Shown here piece by piece: positions 1-11,666 of a DNA stretch of 64,000 nucleotides (the stretch's first letter is position 1; each line of letters begins with the position of its first letter). Position numbers and translations under genes: made by a program. The stretch is from assembly GCA_030063045.1 (NCBI GenBank), contig JAQSEB010000173.1, positions 1,023,148 through 1,087,147 on the forward strand, in the 5' to 3' direction. The notes beneath the pieces were generated by a model. It was given only the letters and a program-made list of their open reading frames with translations. It made no database searches and was not told where the DNA came from. The stretch is from Pratylenchus scribneri (Eukaryota > Nematoda > Chromadorea > Rhabditida > Pratylenchidae).

Positions 1-99
1 AGGTATATTTAAACATTTATTACAAATTTTAAATTTTTTATCTTCAAGCATTGTCGAACCAAGCCATTTAACTATGTATCTCCATCTATACGGATCAAA
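1..99 (-). CDS. Exon-like open frame running off the left edge, unknown product
   Basis: On the minus strand 33 codons are open, from just after a TAA (complement of 100-102) to the window edge. The peptide begins FDPYRWRYIVKWLGS and ends with a CxxC pair (ICNKC). It is richer in W, R and C than the random frames of this AT-rich DNA, but I recognise no family. It could be the inner part of an exon continuing to the left. The plus strand is also partly open here, so strand and coding status are uncertain. Confidence 0.22.
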
Positions 100-679
100 T
101 TATAAAATCTTCTATTTATTTTATGTTATTGCTTAACAATATCATGTTTTCAACTAATTTGAGAAAGAATAATTCTATCTACATAAAGATAAAAAGATCA
201 ATTTGTACTTTATTTTTTTGTTGAAAAAAGAAAAGATAAAGAATCTGATGCTCATTAAGACCGAATAAAACCATTTTAAAATTAACCTGTAAATTATAAT
301 AATAATAATATTTTTTAATAAAAAATATAAGTTTTAGTAAATTTATTTTAAAATTATATTATTTTTTGATGAATAAATTTATAATTGATATAATTTAAAT
401 TTTAATTATTTAAATCAGATCTGTCCTAAAATCAGAAGATCGAAAAAATAATATAATTAGAGAAAAATAGAAATATAAAATATTTCAGAAATGAAAAATA
501 AAAAAATTATTGGAAAATAATTTTTACTTAACGAAAATAGAAAATAAATATTCGATGCAAATATTTCTAAGTTAAATTATTTTTATTATTATTTCCTTGG
601 TTTTACAGCAGGATAGAAAATAAAGGAAAATACAAATAAATGTATTAAATAAAGTTTTCTATACAAATATATATATGTT
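100..679. other. AT-rich DNA, nothing recognised
   Basis: Low-complexity A/T sequence with short AAT runs near 297-312. I see no family match, RNA gene or long open frame. Confidence 0.5.
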
Positions 680-855
680 ACGGCCAATAGTGGAAATCGG
701 GCATAACTAGTAATGGCCGGCCAAAACTAGTAATGGCCGAAAATCGGCCAATACTAGTTATGCCCGGGCATAACTAGTAATGGCCGGCCAAAACTAGTAA
801 TGACCGACCAAAACTAGTAATGGCCGGCCAAAACTGGTAATGGCCGGGCAAAACA
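680..855. repeat. GC-rich minisatellite with ACTAGT and GGCCGGCC cores
   Basis: About seven copies of a ~20 bp unit resembling aaaactagtaatggccggcc lie head to tail, with one inverted stretch near the middle (actagttatgcccg) that lets neighbouring units pair as a hairpin. Each unit contains two short palindromes, ACTAGT and GGCCGGCC. The array is far richer in GC than its surroundings, so it is either recent or maintained by exchange between repeats. No coding capacity is apparent. Confidence 0.9.
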
Positions 856-892
856 GGATTAAGAGGAAAACAACTAAATAAAAGCTCAAAAT

Positions 893-1330
893 ATGGGGGA
901 TTAAGGTGGATATTGGGGGATTAAGCCCCGAAATGGATGGGAAATGCCACGGAAGGCCATTGGAAGATTGTGGATACAGGAGGATTAAGGTCGATATTAG
1001 GGGATTAAGGTGGATATTGGGGGATTAAGGTGGATATAGGGGGAATAAGATGGATATTGGGGGATTAAGCCCCGAATGGATGGGAAATGCCACGGAAGGA
1101 CACTGGAAGGTTGTGGATACCGAAGGATTAAAGTGGATATTGGGGGATTAAGGAGGATATAGGGGGATTAAGGTGGATATTGGGGGAAAAAGCCCTGGAA
1201 TTGATGGGAAATGGTCCGGAAGGCCTCTGGAAGGTCGGGAAAGTGTAACAGAGGTGAGTAGATGCGCGGGATTAAGCCGGATATATGGGGATTAAGGAGG
1301 ATTAAGGGGGATTAAACCCCTAAATGGAAG
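893..1330. repeat. G-rich compound minisatellite with higher-order structure
   Basis: The basic unit of about 20 bp resembles gggggattaaggtggatatt and is repeated many times. A longer module (attaagcccc, then gatgggaaatgccacggaagg) interrupts the simple units at about 921, 1062 and 1188, giving a higher-order period of roughly 125-145 bp. Runs of four to five Gs recur on the plus strand. Strand-asymmetric G-rich arrays of this sort are common near chromosome ends, but position on the chromosome cannot be judged from this window. Confidence 0.9.
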
Positions 1331-1387
1331 GTCGCGAGTCCTGGTTTAGGCTGTTTTGCTTCCGGCTTCGCGAGATTCCTATGCTCC

Positions 1388-1433
1388 GAACCCATAACCC
1401 TAATCCCTAGCCCCTAGCTAGGCTTAACCCGGC
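1388..1433. repeat. C-rich, degenerate CCCTAA-like tail of the GC block
   Basis: Degenerate CCCTAA-type units (cccataaccctaatccct and neighbours) plus the palindrome cctagctagg close the GC-rich block. Beyond it the sequence returns abruptly to AT-rich DNA. It resembles an interstitial telomere-like remnant; the match is short and imperfect. Confidence 0.45.
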
Positions 1434-2340
1434 TTATTCTATAAATAATAATTTAAAATATTATGTAAATTAAAATTTTTCCCAAATAAAAATATATTAA
1501 ATTAAAAATTAATTATTTAAAATCTAATTATAAATTTCCATATAAAATTTTTATAAAAAAAACCATGAAAATCTTTTTAGAGAAATATAGCTCATTTTGA
1601 AAATAAAACAAATAAGAAAAGTTTAGGCATATAAAATATTTATATTAAAAAATAATGAGAGCATCAGGATCTACTCAAAAAATTGTGATTAATCAATCCA
1701 TCAAAGTGGCATCGATAATAGTTTGATTGATTAAATGCCCAAATACTTCGATTGCAATATTTTTATTGTAAAATAAATTTTAATTTAATTAACAGCCAAT
1801 TAATATTTTAAAATTTTTAATTTCGAAATTGTAAAATTATTAAAATTAATATCAGTATTTGTCTTGAAGAAGCTGCAAAAATTAAAAGAATATTTTTTAA
1901 AAATTTAAAAATTAAAAATTTGCAAAAAATAAATAAATTATTGAATCTAGTAATTTAATTTAAAATATTATAAATATAGTCTACAAAATTTTACCTTCGA
2001 CAAAATTAAATTGTTTATACATATATAACAATTCATTCTTTGCTACAGAAATTTTTTTGAATTAATATTCAAATAAATAAAGAACTCTTAAATATATTTA
2101 ATAAAAATTTATAATTCATTTTGCTAAAATAACACATAAATAAATAAAAAATAAATAAATATTTTGTATCAAAGAAATATTTTAGAATCAATTATAATGA
2201 AAATTATAAGAAATTTAAAAATGGTGACTTGAAATCTAAATTTATTAATAGAAAGACAAAAATTTAATTTATGATGAATTAATAATACAGAAATATTTAA
2301 ATTAATTGAATTTAAAATTATATTGAAATTTAATAAAGAT
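1434..2340. other. AT-rich DNA with one weak island near 1660-1770
   Basis: A higher-GC island at about 1660-1770 is open for 20-40 codons on both strands but matches no family I know. The remainder is A/T with no recognisable feature. Confidence 0.4.
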
Positions 2341-2445
2341 CAATGCAGAACAAATAATTTCATGGAAGCATGGCACAGTTCTAGAGCAAAAATTCACAGA
2401 GGTTAATATGGAAATATTGGTTATACAAACTATATCGAAAAGTGA
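2341..2445 (+). pseudogene. Relic of a MULE-type transposase
   Basis: The frame reads CRTNNFMEAWHSSRAKIHRG. It matches the conserved segment of MULE-type transposases, usually 'TNN.vE.WH' followed by 'HPNIW.FI', which lies downstream of the catalytic core. A TAA follows immediately at 2404-2406; the same frame then continues as YGNIGYTNYIEK up to a TGA at 2443-2445, compatible with the NIW.FI part after decay. TAA sits where CAA (Gln) would fit and TGA where TGG (Trp) would fit. No terminal repeats or other transposase domains were found nearby, so this is an isolated fragment. Confidence 0.45.
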
Positions 2446-5400
2446 TTCCACAATTTCTTTGGTGAGATTAAATTAATTGAAATAATTTGTATCCGATTTT
2501 ATAAATTTAGTAAACAGCCCCTAATCAGTCACAAACAAGGAGCTATTTAATTGTTTAAAAAATTAAAAAAACATAAAATGTTGATTTGATTATTTTCTAA
2601 TACAATACAAATTAAAAATCAAAATCCTTAAAAAAATATCTAAAAATAATTTATTATTAATGAATAAAAATCAAAAATATTAAGAAAATTTGAATAAATA
2701 TATTTTTTTAAAAATTAAACAATTCGCTAAATTTTTACAATTACTGAAACTGCGCCTAAACAATATATAATTTATTATATTCTGATATGAAAATAAATAT
2801 CAATTTGCCAATGTTCTTACAGATAAACATAAAAATTTGACATATAAATACTTGATGTAAAATTATATAGCTTTAAAATATTCGTGAAAAAAAAGAAAAT
2901 ATTCATTGATTATAATTATAAAGAAAAGGCGATCGAAATTTAAAAAAATAATAATAAAATAATAAATAAATAAAATAATTTAATTAAGATGAAATATGAA
3001 ACAATATTTAATTAATTATATTGTTGAAATATCAAAATCAGTTTTATTATTATCATAGCGAATTATTTTGAGCCATGATTTCGATTCCATAATCAAATTA
3101 GATTATAAAATTTATTATTTTCAGGATTCCATTACAAAATCTAAAAATGATGATTATTTTACATCAAATTAGAAAAAACAAATGAATTTGATGAATCCAA
3201 TCTGTAACACTCAAATATCATAATTAAAACATGTAAACTGATGCTTGCATATCTACAAAGAAATTGACTGCAGAAAACATAAAATTTATTAAATATATGG
3301 TATATAATAAAAGAATTTATTTAGCAGAGAAAATAGAATAATAATTTAAAATTTTAAATGAATTTTATTAATAAATAAAAGAAAAAATAAAAACCATTTA
3401 TTTTTTATCAAAAAATTAAATAAAAATATTGTTATTCGAGGACCTTTCAAACAATCTCAGGATCGGGTGGCATTCACATCATCTGCCCTTTTCGCAGACG
3501 AGGCATCCTTAGATCCATGGACCTCAATATAATAAAAAAAAACAATTTAAAAATCCAATAAAATCTTTTAAAATTGGCTAATGTGAAGTTAATATTTGCA
3601 TAAATTTTACAAATATTCATGCAAAAAATATATATCGTAATGGAATTATTTTTGATATTTTAATGCTCAAAAGTTTAATTGCTAAAATTATAATTAGCAG
3701 AAAAAAAACATCCATTAAATAAAAAAAAATATAATTAAACAAAAAATTATTTATTTCCTTTTAACCATAAATTATTTTCAATATGATAATTATTTAAAAA
3801 ATTCTAGCTATAATGAACTAAGTTTATATTTAATATAATCCAAATCAATAATTTAAATTAATCTAATTTAAAGCAAAATATTATATTCAATTTCGGAATA
3901 AAATTTTAAATTAATATATTATTAGAATTTTTAATTTTAAAAAGTCGATATAAATCTTTTTAAAATTTAATCTTTGAAGGCAAAATATAGGATTTATTTT
4001 ATAATAATGTTGAGAAATGTTCTGAAAGTTAATAAAAAATTAATTTTTATGCCGACATATGTTATAAATTTACAAGTAATCAATTATTAAATTCGGAATG
4101 CAAAAAGTAAAAAAAAAAACAAATTCAAATGACATAAAGGACATTGGTCTTTACAGGTGGAAATCATTTTGAAATCTGTCATTTTGGGAAACAAATGTGG
4201 ATCGTTTCGAAAACGATTTGGGAAGAAATTTAATAGTAAAATTGTAAATTAATTTTTCATTTATTTTATTTTATTTGAAAAATTTTATCCGAAATTTCTA
4301 TTTATCTGAAAATTTAAAATTAAATTAATTATGTTTTAAATATAGCAATATGAAATTAGCATATAAAAGTAATTATAATTATATTGATTTATTTGTATGT
4401 AATAAAATAATAAATATATCATAAATAAATGATTTTTATAAAAATTTTCTTAAAAAGAAAAAAAAAATTACAAAAATTATAAGGATAGAATAATTTTAAG
4501 TGTTGAAATTTTTAAAAAATTAATTTTATATAAATTTAAAAAATATATTATTAAATTAATTGAAATACAAAATTAATCAAGAATATATTTTATTTTGGTT
4601 TATTAAATAAAATAATATTTTAATTTATTTTTAAAAGTTGTATTAATTATATCATTATCTGATAAAATTTATGGAAAAAAATATATTTTATACTTTTAAA
4701 TTATGTTTAGTGACAATAATTGATATAATTATGAATGATTGTCATCAATTTTTCAATATTTGTAAGAGCTCTAATCCGAAAAGAAAAACCTATAACTGAA
4801 ATTTAACTTATTAAAAAAAGTTATTAAAAGCAAAATGAAAAATTAATTAAATAAAAAAAAACTTTAATCTGAATAAAAATAATTTTAGAAAATATAAATA
4901 ATAAAAATTTTGAGAAAGAATTTATCAATTGATTTAAAAAAAATAAATAAAAAAATTTCAAACTAAATTATTATCAAATATATAAATTAGTGTTTTTTTA
5001 AAAAGTCAAAAAAATTTTATATATTGAAATTATTGAAAGTGTTATTACATAATTCATTTGGATGCATTAAAATTAACCGATTCAAAGCAAAAAGTGCAAA
5101 TTATTGGAAAATAGAATAAGTTAACTAATGACTAGATATATTGGATCTTTTTCTTTTTTTTTGTGAGTTTTTTAATTGCACTAAAAAGAAATAACATACT
5201 ATGGCAATATTGATTTAATTCTTTATTACAAATTAATGTTTTTTATTTTTCTTAAAAATATTAATTATTGAATTACATTTCCTATTAAACTTAAACAATT
5301 TTATTGCAACTTACCTATATAATATTAGAAGTTGCATTGAAGCGCGAAATCATTCGGTAAATCAATATATAATGAAGAAACTTTTTTAAAGTAATATTAT

Positions 5401-5693
5401 AATTGTGTAATATTTTTAAAAACATCCTTCTTAAAAACTTTTTTCATATAAATATTTATATAAAAAAAATCAATAAAATATTTTATTTTAAAATTAATAA
5501 GAATTAATAAAAAATTATATTTAAAAACGAGAATGAAAATTACAAAATCCTCTTGAAAAAATCGTCAAAAGGAATATTATAAATAAATATTGGAATTATG
5601 TAAATTATAATTATTTAATTAAATATTAAATTATATAAAATAATCGTATAATCATATAAAAATTAATTATTTAAGTATGGAATTTTAAAGAAT
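2446..5693. other. AT-rich DNA with small islands at 3430-3525 and 4130-4230
   Basis: The island at 3430-3525 is open on the plus strand (about 30 codons ending LDPWTSI). The island at 4130-4230 is open in three frames; its minus-strand frame contains a CxxC motif (DQCPLC). A possible 30 bp microexon near 5330-5360 is followed by gtaaat. None matches a known family. The rest is low-complexity A/T. Confidence 0.35.
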
Positions 5694-5801
5694 TTTTTAG
5701 TTAGAAAACCCAAATTTGATTCGATCAAAACATTCGCAATAAAGCTCATTTGTCTTCCAGGCTACAGCACCGCTTTCTCAGTCCTTTTATATCCTAATTA
5801 A
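5694..5801 (+). pseudogene. Relic of the C-terminal dimerisation region of a hAT-like transposase
   Basis: The 35-codon frame contains PKFDSIKTFAIKLICLPGYS followed by TAFS. The layout follows the C-terminal hAT dimerisation motif, where a hydrophobic helix ('l..lA..iLcIP.ts') is followed by '.sERvFS'. Here the conserved ER is not preserved, and the frame stops soon afterwards at TAA. No terminal inverted repeats or target duplication are visible around it. I infer a decayed transposase end rather than a host gene. Confidence 0.4.
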
Positions 5802-6638
5802 CCAAAAAAAATGAAAATAAAATTAAATTTAAGGAAAATTTTATTAAATAAAAAATAAATTCTTAAAATTTTTCTAAGTATTTTTATTTACCCAAAAAAT
5901 TTATTCATTATATAAAATTAGTTTTAAAAATTGGAAAAAAAATACGAAGAATTATTAAAATAATTTCATAAAAATATTTAAAACATATTAATAAATAAAT
6001 TTAAAATTATATATAATATTATTAAAAAATTTTAAAATAGTTCCTAGCGAGATGAACACAAATATATAATTTTTTTAATTATTAAATTTGTGTAGATTTA
6101 GTAAAGGATTAATATAATTAAATTAGAGGTATAATATAAAAAAATTCAGTCAAGAAATCTGCTGATAATAATGTTCAAAAATTTTTAATAATAATTTAAA
6201 AAAATTGAATATATATATAAATAATAATTTAATAAAAAAAATATGTGCAAAAAAAATTTCAAATAAATTTTAATCTCTATGAAAAAAATAATTAAAAAAA
6301 TATAATAGAGATATAATATGGCAAAATATTCCTATTTCTCAAAAGTATAAAATTTTCAAGAGAGATTAGCAAAAAATAATAATTTTCTATTCTCGAAAAT
6401 TAAACAACTATTATTTTTACAAGTATTAATTCTATAAATATAAAATAAATTTTAGCAATAATTGATAGAATATTTTCATTAAAATTTCCTAAATAATTTT
6501 AATCAACTGAAAATCTGATAGGCATATAAACATGATGCGATAATTTTACTCATTATTCCAAAAATAAAAGATTATATTCTAAATAAAAAGTAATAAAAAT
6601 AAATTTTTCATAATTTTATAATTTGAAAAGATTTTTAA

Positions 6639-6839
6639 TGCTACGAGCAAAGCGTGTATGAGGTAGATGCTATGACCATTGTTTCATGTAAAGTCACTGG
6701 AATTTTTTACAAAGACATAACTTGCGCCGTATACAACTGCAAGAAAGAGCATGGCATCCATTATATCGAGAATATGCTTAAAGAGGAGTTATTATTCAAA
6801 ATATTAAATAAAATAAAGTTTTTTGAAATAAATATATAA
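6639..6839 (+). CDS. Unassigned open frame of 66 codons in a higher-GC island
   Basis: The plus frame is open from after a TAA at 6636-6638 and includes VDAMTIVSCKVTGIFYKDIT. The upstream two thirds (to about 6795) has much higher GC than its flanks, unlike chance AT-rich frames. The minus strand of the same island is also open, with one TGA, as a hydrophobic peptide, so the strand is undecided. No family is recognised and no splice site is convincing. Confidence 0.22.
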   Translation, partial: CYEQSVYEVDAMTIVSCKVTGIFYKDITCAVYNCKKEHGIHYIENMLKEELLFKILNKIKFFEINI

Positions 6840-7465
6840 ATTTAAAAAAATAATTTTAAAAAATAATTAGCGGAAATGATTAAAAATTATTATAAAATTT
6901 TGCTATATTATAAATTTAAATTATACACAAATAATAAAGCTGAATATGGAAAATAATATAAAAAATTAACATAAAAAAATCATAAAATATTTTTAAAAAA
7001 CAGACTTGATCTAAATTTATAATAAGTAAGAAACTATTTAAGAAACGAAATAATAATTCATAAAATTTTATGAAAAAAATTGTAAACATAGATACACTTA
7101 TTAAAATATGATGAATATATTAAATATTTTTGTTGTTCAAAATGTTTTGCTTACAATTTTGATTATTTTTTCAATGTTCGCATAAGCCAAACAATTCCCT
7201 ATTGCTGCAATCGCAGTTTATCAATTAAGATAACTAAATTTTTTTAATTTAGATAAATATTTTCTGAGCTTTTTAAAAAATAAAACTATCAAACACTATG
7301 ATAAATTTTTATAAATTTATAATGAAAAAATATATTATAATTTAATTTATAATATAATTTAAACTATAAAAAATAAAAAAATATTGAAGTAACTTTCATT
7401 ATTGATGGAAAAAATAATATGATGGGCGAGGATGAAGCGTAAAATTGAATAAATTAAAATTATAG

Positions 7466-7774
7466 GAAATTGTTGAAATTATTATTTTATTTGTGTCGAA
7501 AGAGACATTAGAAAAAGGGCTGATCGTGAAAAAAAACATTCGGTTCAAAAAGATGGTTGATGAATTTGATGGAGGAAAATATTCCAAAACGAAATTTTAT
7601 GATATGGGGCGGCGTGAAATAAAAGGCATACTTCCAAAAAGACCAATGGTCAACCAATTTATGACGATAAGACTATTGAATTTGTTTAGTAATATTTTTT
7701 CTGGATTTGGTCCTATTGAATTGAAATGTTATTCAGATATTTTGAATTTGGATTGGATATTGATGTATTACTAA
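7466..7774 (+). CDS. Longest stop-free plus-strand frame in the left third, unknown protein (102 aa)
   Basis: The frame is open from just after an acceptor-like ttatag (ending 7465) to TAA-TAG at 7772-7777. It holds segments such as KKMVDEFDGGKYSKTKFYDM and REIKGILPKRPMVNQF. Its higher GC and ordinary amino-acid mix make it one of the better unassigned coding candidates. No domain is recognised. It could be an internal or terminal exon; there is no ATG near the beginning, so the start is taken at the splice-like site. Confidence 0.35.
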   Translation, partial: EIVEIIILFVSKETLEKGLIVKKNIRFKKMVDEFDGGKYSKTKFYDMGRREIKGILPKRPMVNQFMTIRLLNLFSNIFSGFGPIELKCYSDILNLDWILMYY

Positions 7775-8628
7775 TAGAAAAGATTATTTATTTTTAATAA
7801 ATGAGAAAAATTAATCTTTTCTTAATATTCAAGCTAACATTATTTATTTTATTTAATCAGGAATTTTCTATTGCATATTATGAAAAGAACTTTATGAAAA
7901 TAAAATAAATGAAATTTGAATATTGACAAGTCCACTCAAAATATTACTTATTATAAAAGAATTTACATTGAATATTATTAATTAAAGGTATAATAAAAAA
8001 ATTTAAATTTTTTTGCATAATCATTAAAAATTATGTAATAATTATTTTTAATATTATATATTTAGCTTGAAATTATCTTTGAAAAATTTTAAATAAATTA
8101 CAAATTTAAAAAAAATAAAAAATTGAATTATGATCAACCAACAAAAATATAAATGATTGAAAATTATTGCAATCCTAAAATTGAAAAAAAATTGTTTTAT
8201 TATTTAATTTTTATTAATTAAATTAGCTGGATTCACTAATTTAAATTCGTAACATTATTAAATATAATGTTCAAAAAACTTTATTAAACATATTGAACAA
8301 AGATAAAATATATATATATTAGATCCGAATCCTCGCATATTACTAAGATCGAAATTTTAAAAAGGCTCAAAATTTATTCGAGTAAAATTCTTAATATATA
8401 TATAAAAATATAATATATCGAATAGTCCAAAATTAATATATATAAATTTATAAAATAAATAGACAAATATAATAATTTGCTTGAAAATATTGATTATTTT
8501 ACAATTTATAAAATAAAATATGAAAAAATTGAATTTCAAATTAATTTTTTAAACTAAATTAAATGAATATTAATTGAATAAAATAAATATTTAAAATAAC
8601 AACAATATGTGATTGACTACATCTCACA
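7775..8628. other. AT-rich DNA, nothing recognised
   Basis: Only a short GC-richer patch near 8325-8360 stands out; it is open on the minus strand for about 20 codons without any family match. Confidence 0.4.
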
Positions 8629-8676
8629 ATGGGAAATCTTTTCAACAAATTTTTCGAATATAAAATTAATTTTTGA
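8629..8676 (+). CDS. Short ATG-initiated frame resembling an ARF-family N-terminus
   Basis: ATG opens MGNLFNKFFEYKINF before TGA. ARF GTPases begin Met-Gly (myristoylated) followed by an amphipathic helix with FxxLF-like spacing, and MGNLFNKFF fits that pattern. No following exon with the GxxxxGKT motif is found nearby, so the match rests on about nine residues and could be chance. Confidence 0.22.
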   Translation: MGNLFNKFFEYKINF

Positions 8677-11424
8677 AAATATTCTAAAAATAAAAAGACT
8701 AATTTAATTATAGACTATTTTTAGGATAGAAAAATTATATGAAGATTAAATTTAACAAATAAAAGATTTAAAATATCGAAAATTTATTTAATCTGATATT
8801 ATTATGTTGCAGATTCCATTTTATTTCAGGTAATCAATGAATAAAAATTTATTTTATTTTTTTGTATTTTTATTTAACTCATTTCTGATCTTGAAAAATA
8901 ATTATTTAACTTAGAACTATTGTTTAGATTTTAATTTTATAATTAATTATAATTACAATTGACACGATATTAGCAGAGAACAGTAAAATATGAAAATTTA
9001 ATAATGGCACATTAATATTTTATCATCATTTGAAATTATTGTTTAAGTTATATAGTAAAATAAAATTGCTGATAATATTATATATATTGCAGTATTTAAA
9101 AGAAATTATAAAATTACAAATTTTATGTTTTATATATCCAAATAACATGGGCGATTTCTTTGTTAAAATAAAATAATTAAAAAAATAGAAAAAAATATAA
9201 AATAATTTATGAAATATTAAATTAGTTTCAAATTAATAAATATAATTAATATAGAAAATAATTATAAATCTCACATTAACAATAAAAATATTTCAAAATT
9301 TAAAATTTTGATATTGAAAATAGATTTTAATTTTATGAAAGCTTACAAAATTTATTAATCTTAGTGTCAAATAATAGCTTGAGTAAATCAAAATCTAGAT
9401 TTATTTAAAAAAAATAATATAAAATGACTATGAATATAATTTGGATAAAATTAATTTACTTCGTGTTGCCTCTCATCGCTTAATTTGAAAGAGGCCTATT
9501 CGCAAAATAAAGTGTGGATTTGGCACTAGATACCACAAATGTGATTCTATTCAGAATGATTGAATATAGTAAATTTAAATCAATTATAAAATGAAAACAT
9601 ATTATTAATTTAATGGAAAAGCATTTAAGGAATAGAATCAGAAATCAAAATTTAAGAGATAATTATCAAAATAAAATTTAATAGATTATTCTTTTTATAT
9701 AAAATTACTAAAAGACATATATAGAGATTTATTTGTCATTATGAAATATAATAAATTTAATCTAACTAAATAATAATAAAAATGTTAAATTATAATTAAA
9801 TAATGAAAATCCATAAATTTTTTATTATATAGAAATAATTTATTTAAATAAAAATAAAAATTTATCATATTATAAAACTAATATTATAATGAAAAATTAT
9901 TAAGAATTTTTTTCTTTACTTCTTCAATAAACACAAGGAAATTTGGGAATGCGGTGTATACATTTCACAATATGCCGATATTTTTTAAGTTTTTGATATT
10001 TATCAATATTAAATATCTTATTAAAAATAAGTTACAAATAAATTTATATATATAACTTTCTATAAATAAATACAACTTCATAATATCAATATAAATTTTT
10101 GTTAAAATATTAATTATATATTTATATAATATATTAAAATAAAAATAAATAATGTTTTAATAAAAAAATTTAATCAAAATTTTGAATCATTAAGATATAA
10201 TTTAATATACGACTATTAGAATCAACTTTGGGAAATATTTTTAGACATGATAGTGATTGCATTATAAAATAAAAAAATATTAATAAAATTAATTTTATAA
10301 AAAAAAATAAACTGTTTTGGATCGATTATACTGAAATTGGAGTCATGATGGAACATTTAAAGGCATAATAATATTATTTCGAAAATAAATTCGATTTCAA
10401 ACTTGAAATATATAAAAAATTTCGTATCTTAGAAAATATTTGTAATTTTTATTTTATATTATTAAAAAATATGAAAAATGGAATCTAAAAATTAGATAGG
10501 AAATGTTCAAATGATTATATTAATTTATGAAATATAAGAAAATGGGGATTAAGGGAGGAGAATGAAATAGATAATGGAATTTTATATTTCTGATCTACGG
10601 AGAAAGACTGCCTCTTCTCATTTCCAAGGATTTAACAGAAGACCAAGATCAATATACGCATTCCTCGCTTCCATCCCAGAATCTGTTTTATATATGTATA
10701 TTTCTTTAATTATTTCTTTAATCAATCAAATTAGAATTTTTAGCGAATTAAAAATAGTGAATAGAAAATGGCGAACAATAATTATTTGCATCAAATAAAT
10801 GTCAAACAGCTTGAGTTGAATATCGCTTGCAAGAAATATCATAATAATCAATTTATTTTAAAATATATATTAAATGAATAAAAATTTAGTAAGAATTAAA
10901 TGAATAATTTCCCATCAATATATTTATAATAAATATATTTATAAAAAAAATAAATTATTAAATTTTATTATAAATTTAAATGAGAAAATAATTACTCTAA
11001 ATCAAAAAGATAAAGTTGCGCGAAGGTCCGCAACAGTCGGAAAGAAGAAAAGATTCAACTTTTAAAATAAAAATTACAAAATAAATAATTTTCATCAATA
11101 TAATAATGTAGTTTAAAAATTATTATCAATATAGTATTTATTTTTTTTTTAAAAAAATTTGTAAAAAATTTTAAATAGAATTATTTAAAAGAAATTTTTC
11201 AAAAGATAATTAAAATAAAATAGATTTTGTTAAAAAATTAGAAATTTAGATAAAATTTGTTATAGAATTATATAAAAAAAAAATAAATGAAAAGAATAAT
11301 GACTCAAAAATATATTTGAAAAAAAATTAATTGATTGAATCAAATTATCATTAATGCAAAATTACTAGAAGATAGATAATTTTATTATAATATTAAAATT
11401 TTTGAAATAAATATAAAAAAAATA
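8677..11424. other. AT-rich DNA with weak islands near 9460-9560 and 10540-10680
   Basis: The 9460-9560 island contains a short Cys/His-rich plus frame (IKCGFGTRYHKCDSIQND) and is also open on the minus strand. The 10540-10680 island is open on both strands. Neither can be assigned. A small island at 11015-11045 is too short to interpret. Confidence 0.35.
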
Positions 11425-11666
11425 TACCGTAAAACTTCTAATAGAAGCCCCGGGGCTTATAAATTTCAGAGACCCTCCGAGGCTGGAAATTTTCGGAATT
11501 TTTGTGAAACAAAAAATGCTTATTTCGGCTTAAAATCGGCTTTTTCAGCTTAATTTCACCTAAAATTGGTTATTTGCAAAAAAAAAAATTTTCAATGGAA
11601 AGGGGGGCTTCTATTAGAGCGGGGGCTTCTACTAGAGCGGGGGCTTCTATTAGAAGTTTTACCGTA
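11425..11666. mobile_element. MITE with pogo/Tigger-like terminal inverted repeats
   Basis: The left end (taccgtaaaacttctaatag onward) and the right end (ggggcttctattagaag, then ttttaccgta) are inverted copies over about 27 bp with one mismatch. TA lies at both outer edges, as expected for Tc1/mariner-pogo insertion into TA. The termini resemble pogo/Tigger ends (CAGTAAAACCTC type). Inside are a 14 bp palindrome (aagccccggggctt, 11445-11458) and three 18 bp direct repeats of gggggcttctattagagc beginning near 11603. It has no transposase and is therefore non-autonomous. The GC-rich arms contrast with the flanks, suggesting it is younger than most of the region. Confidence 0.9.
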
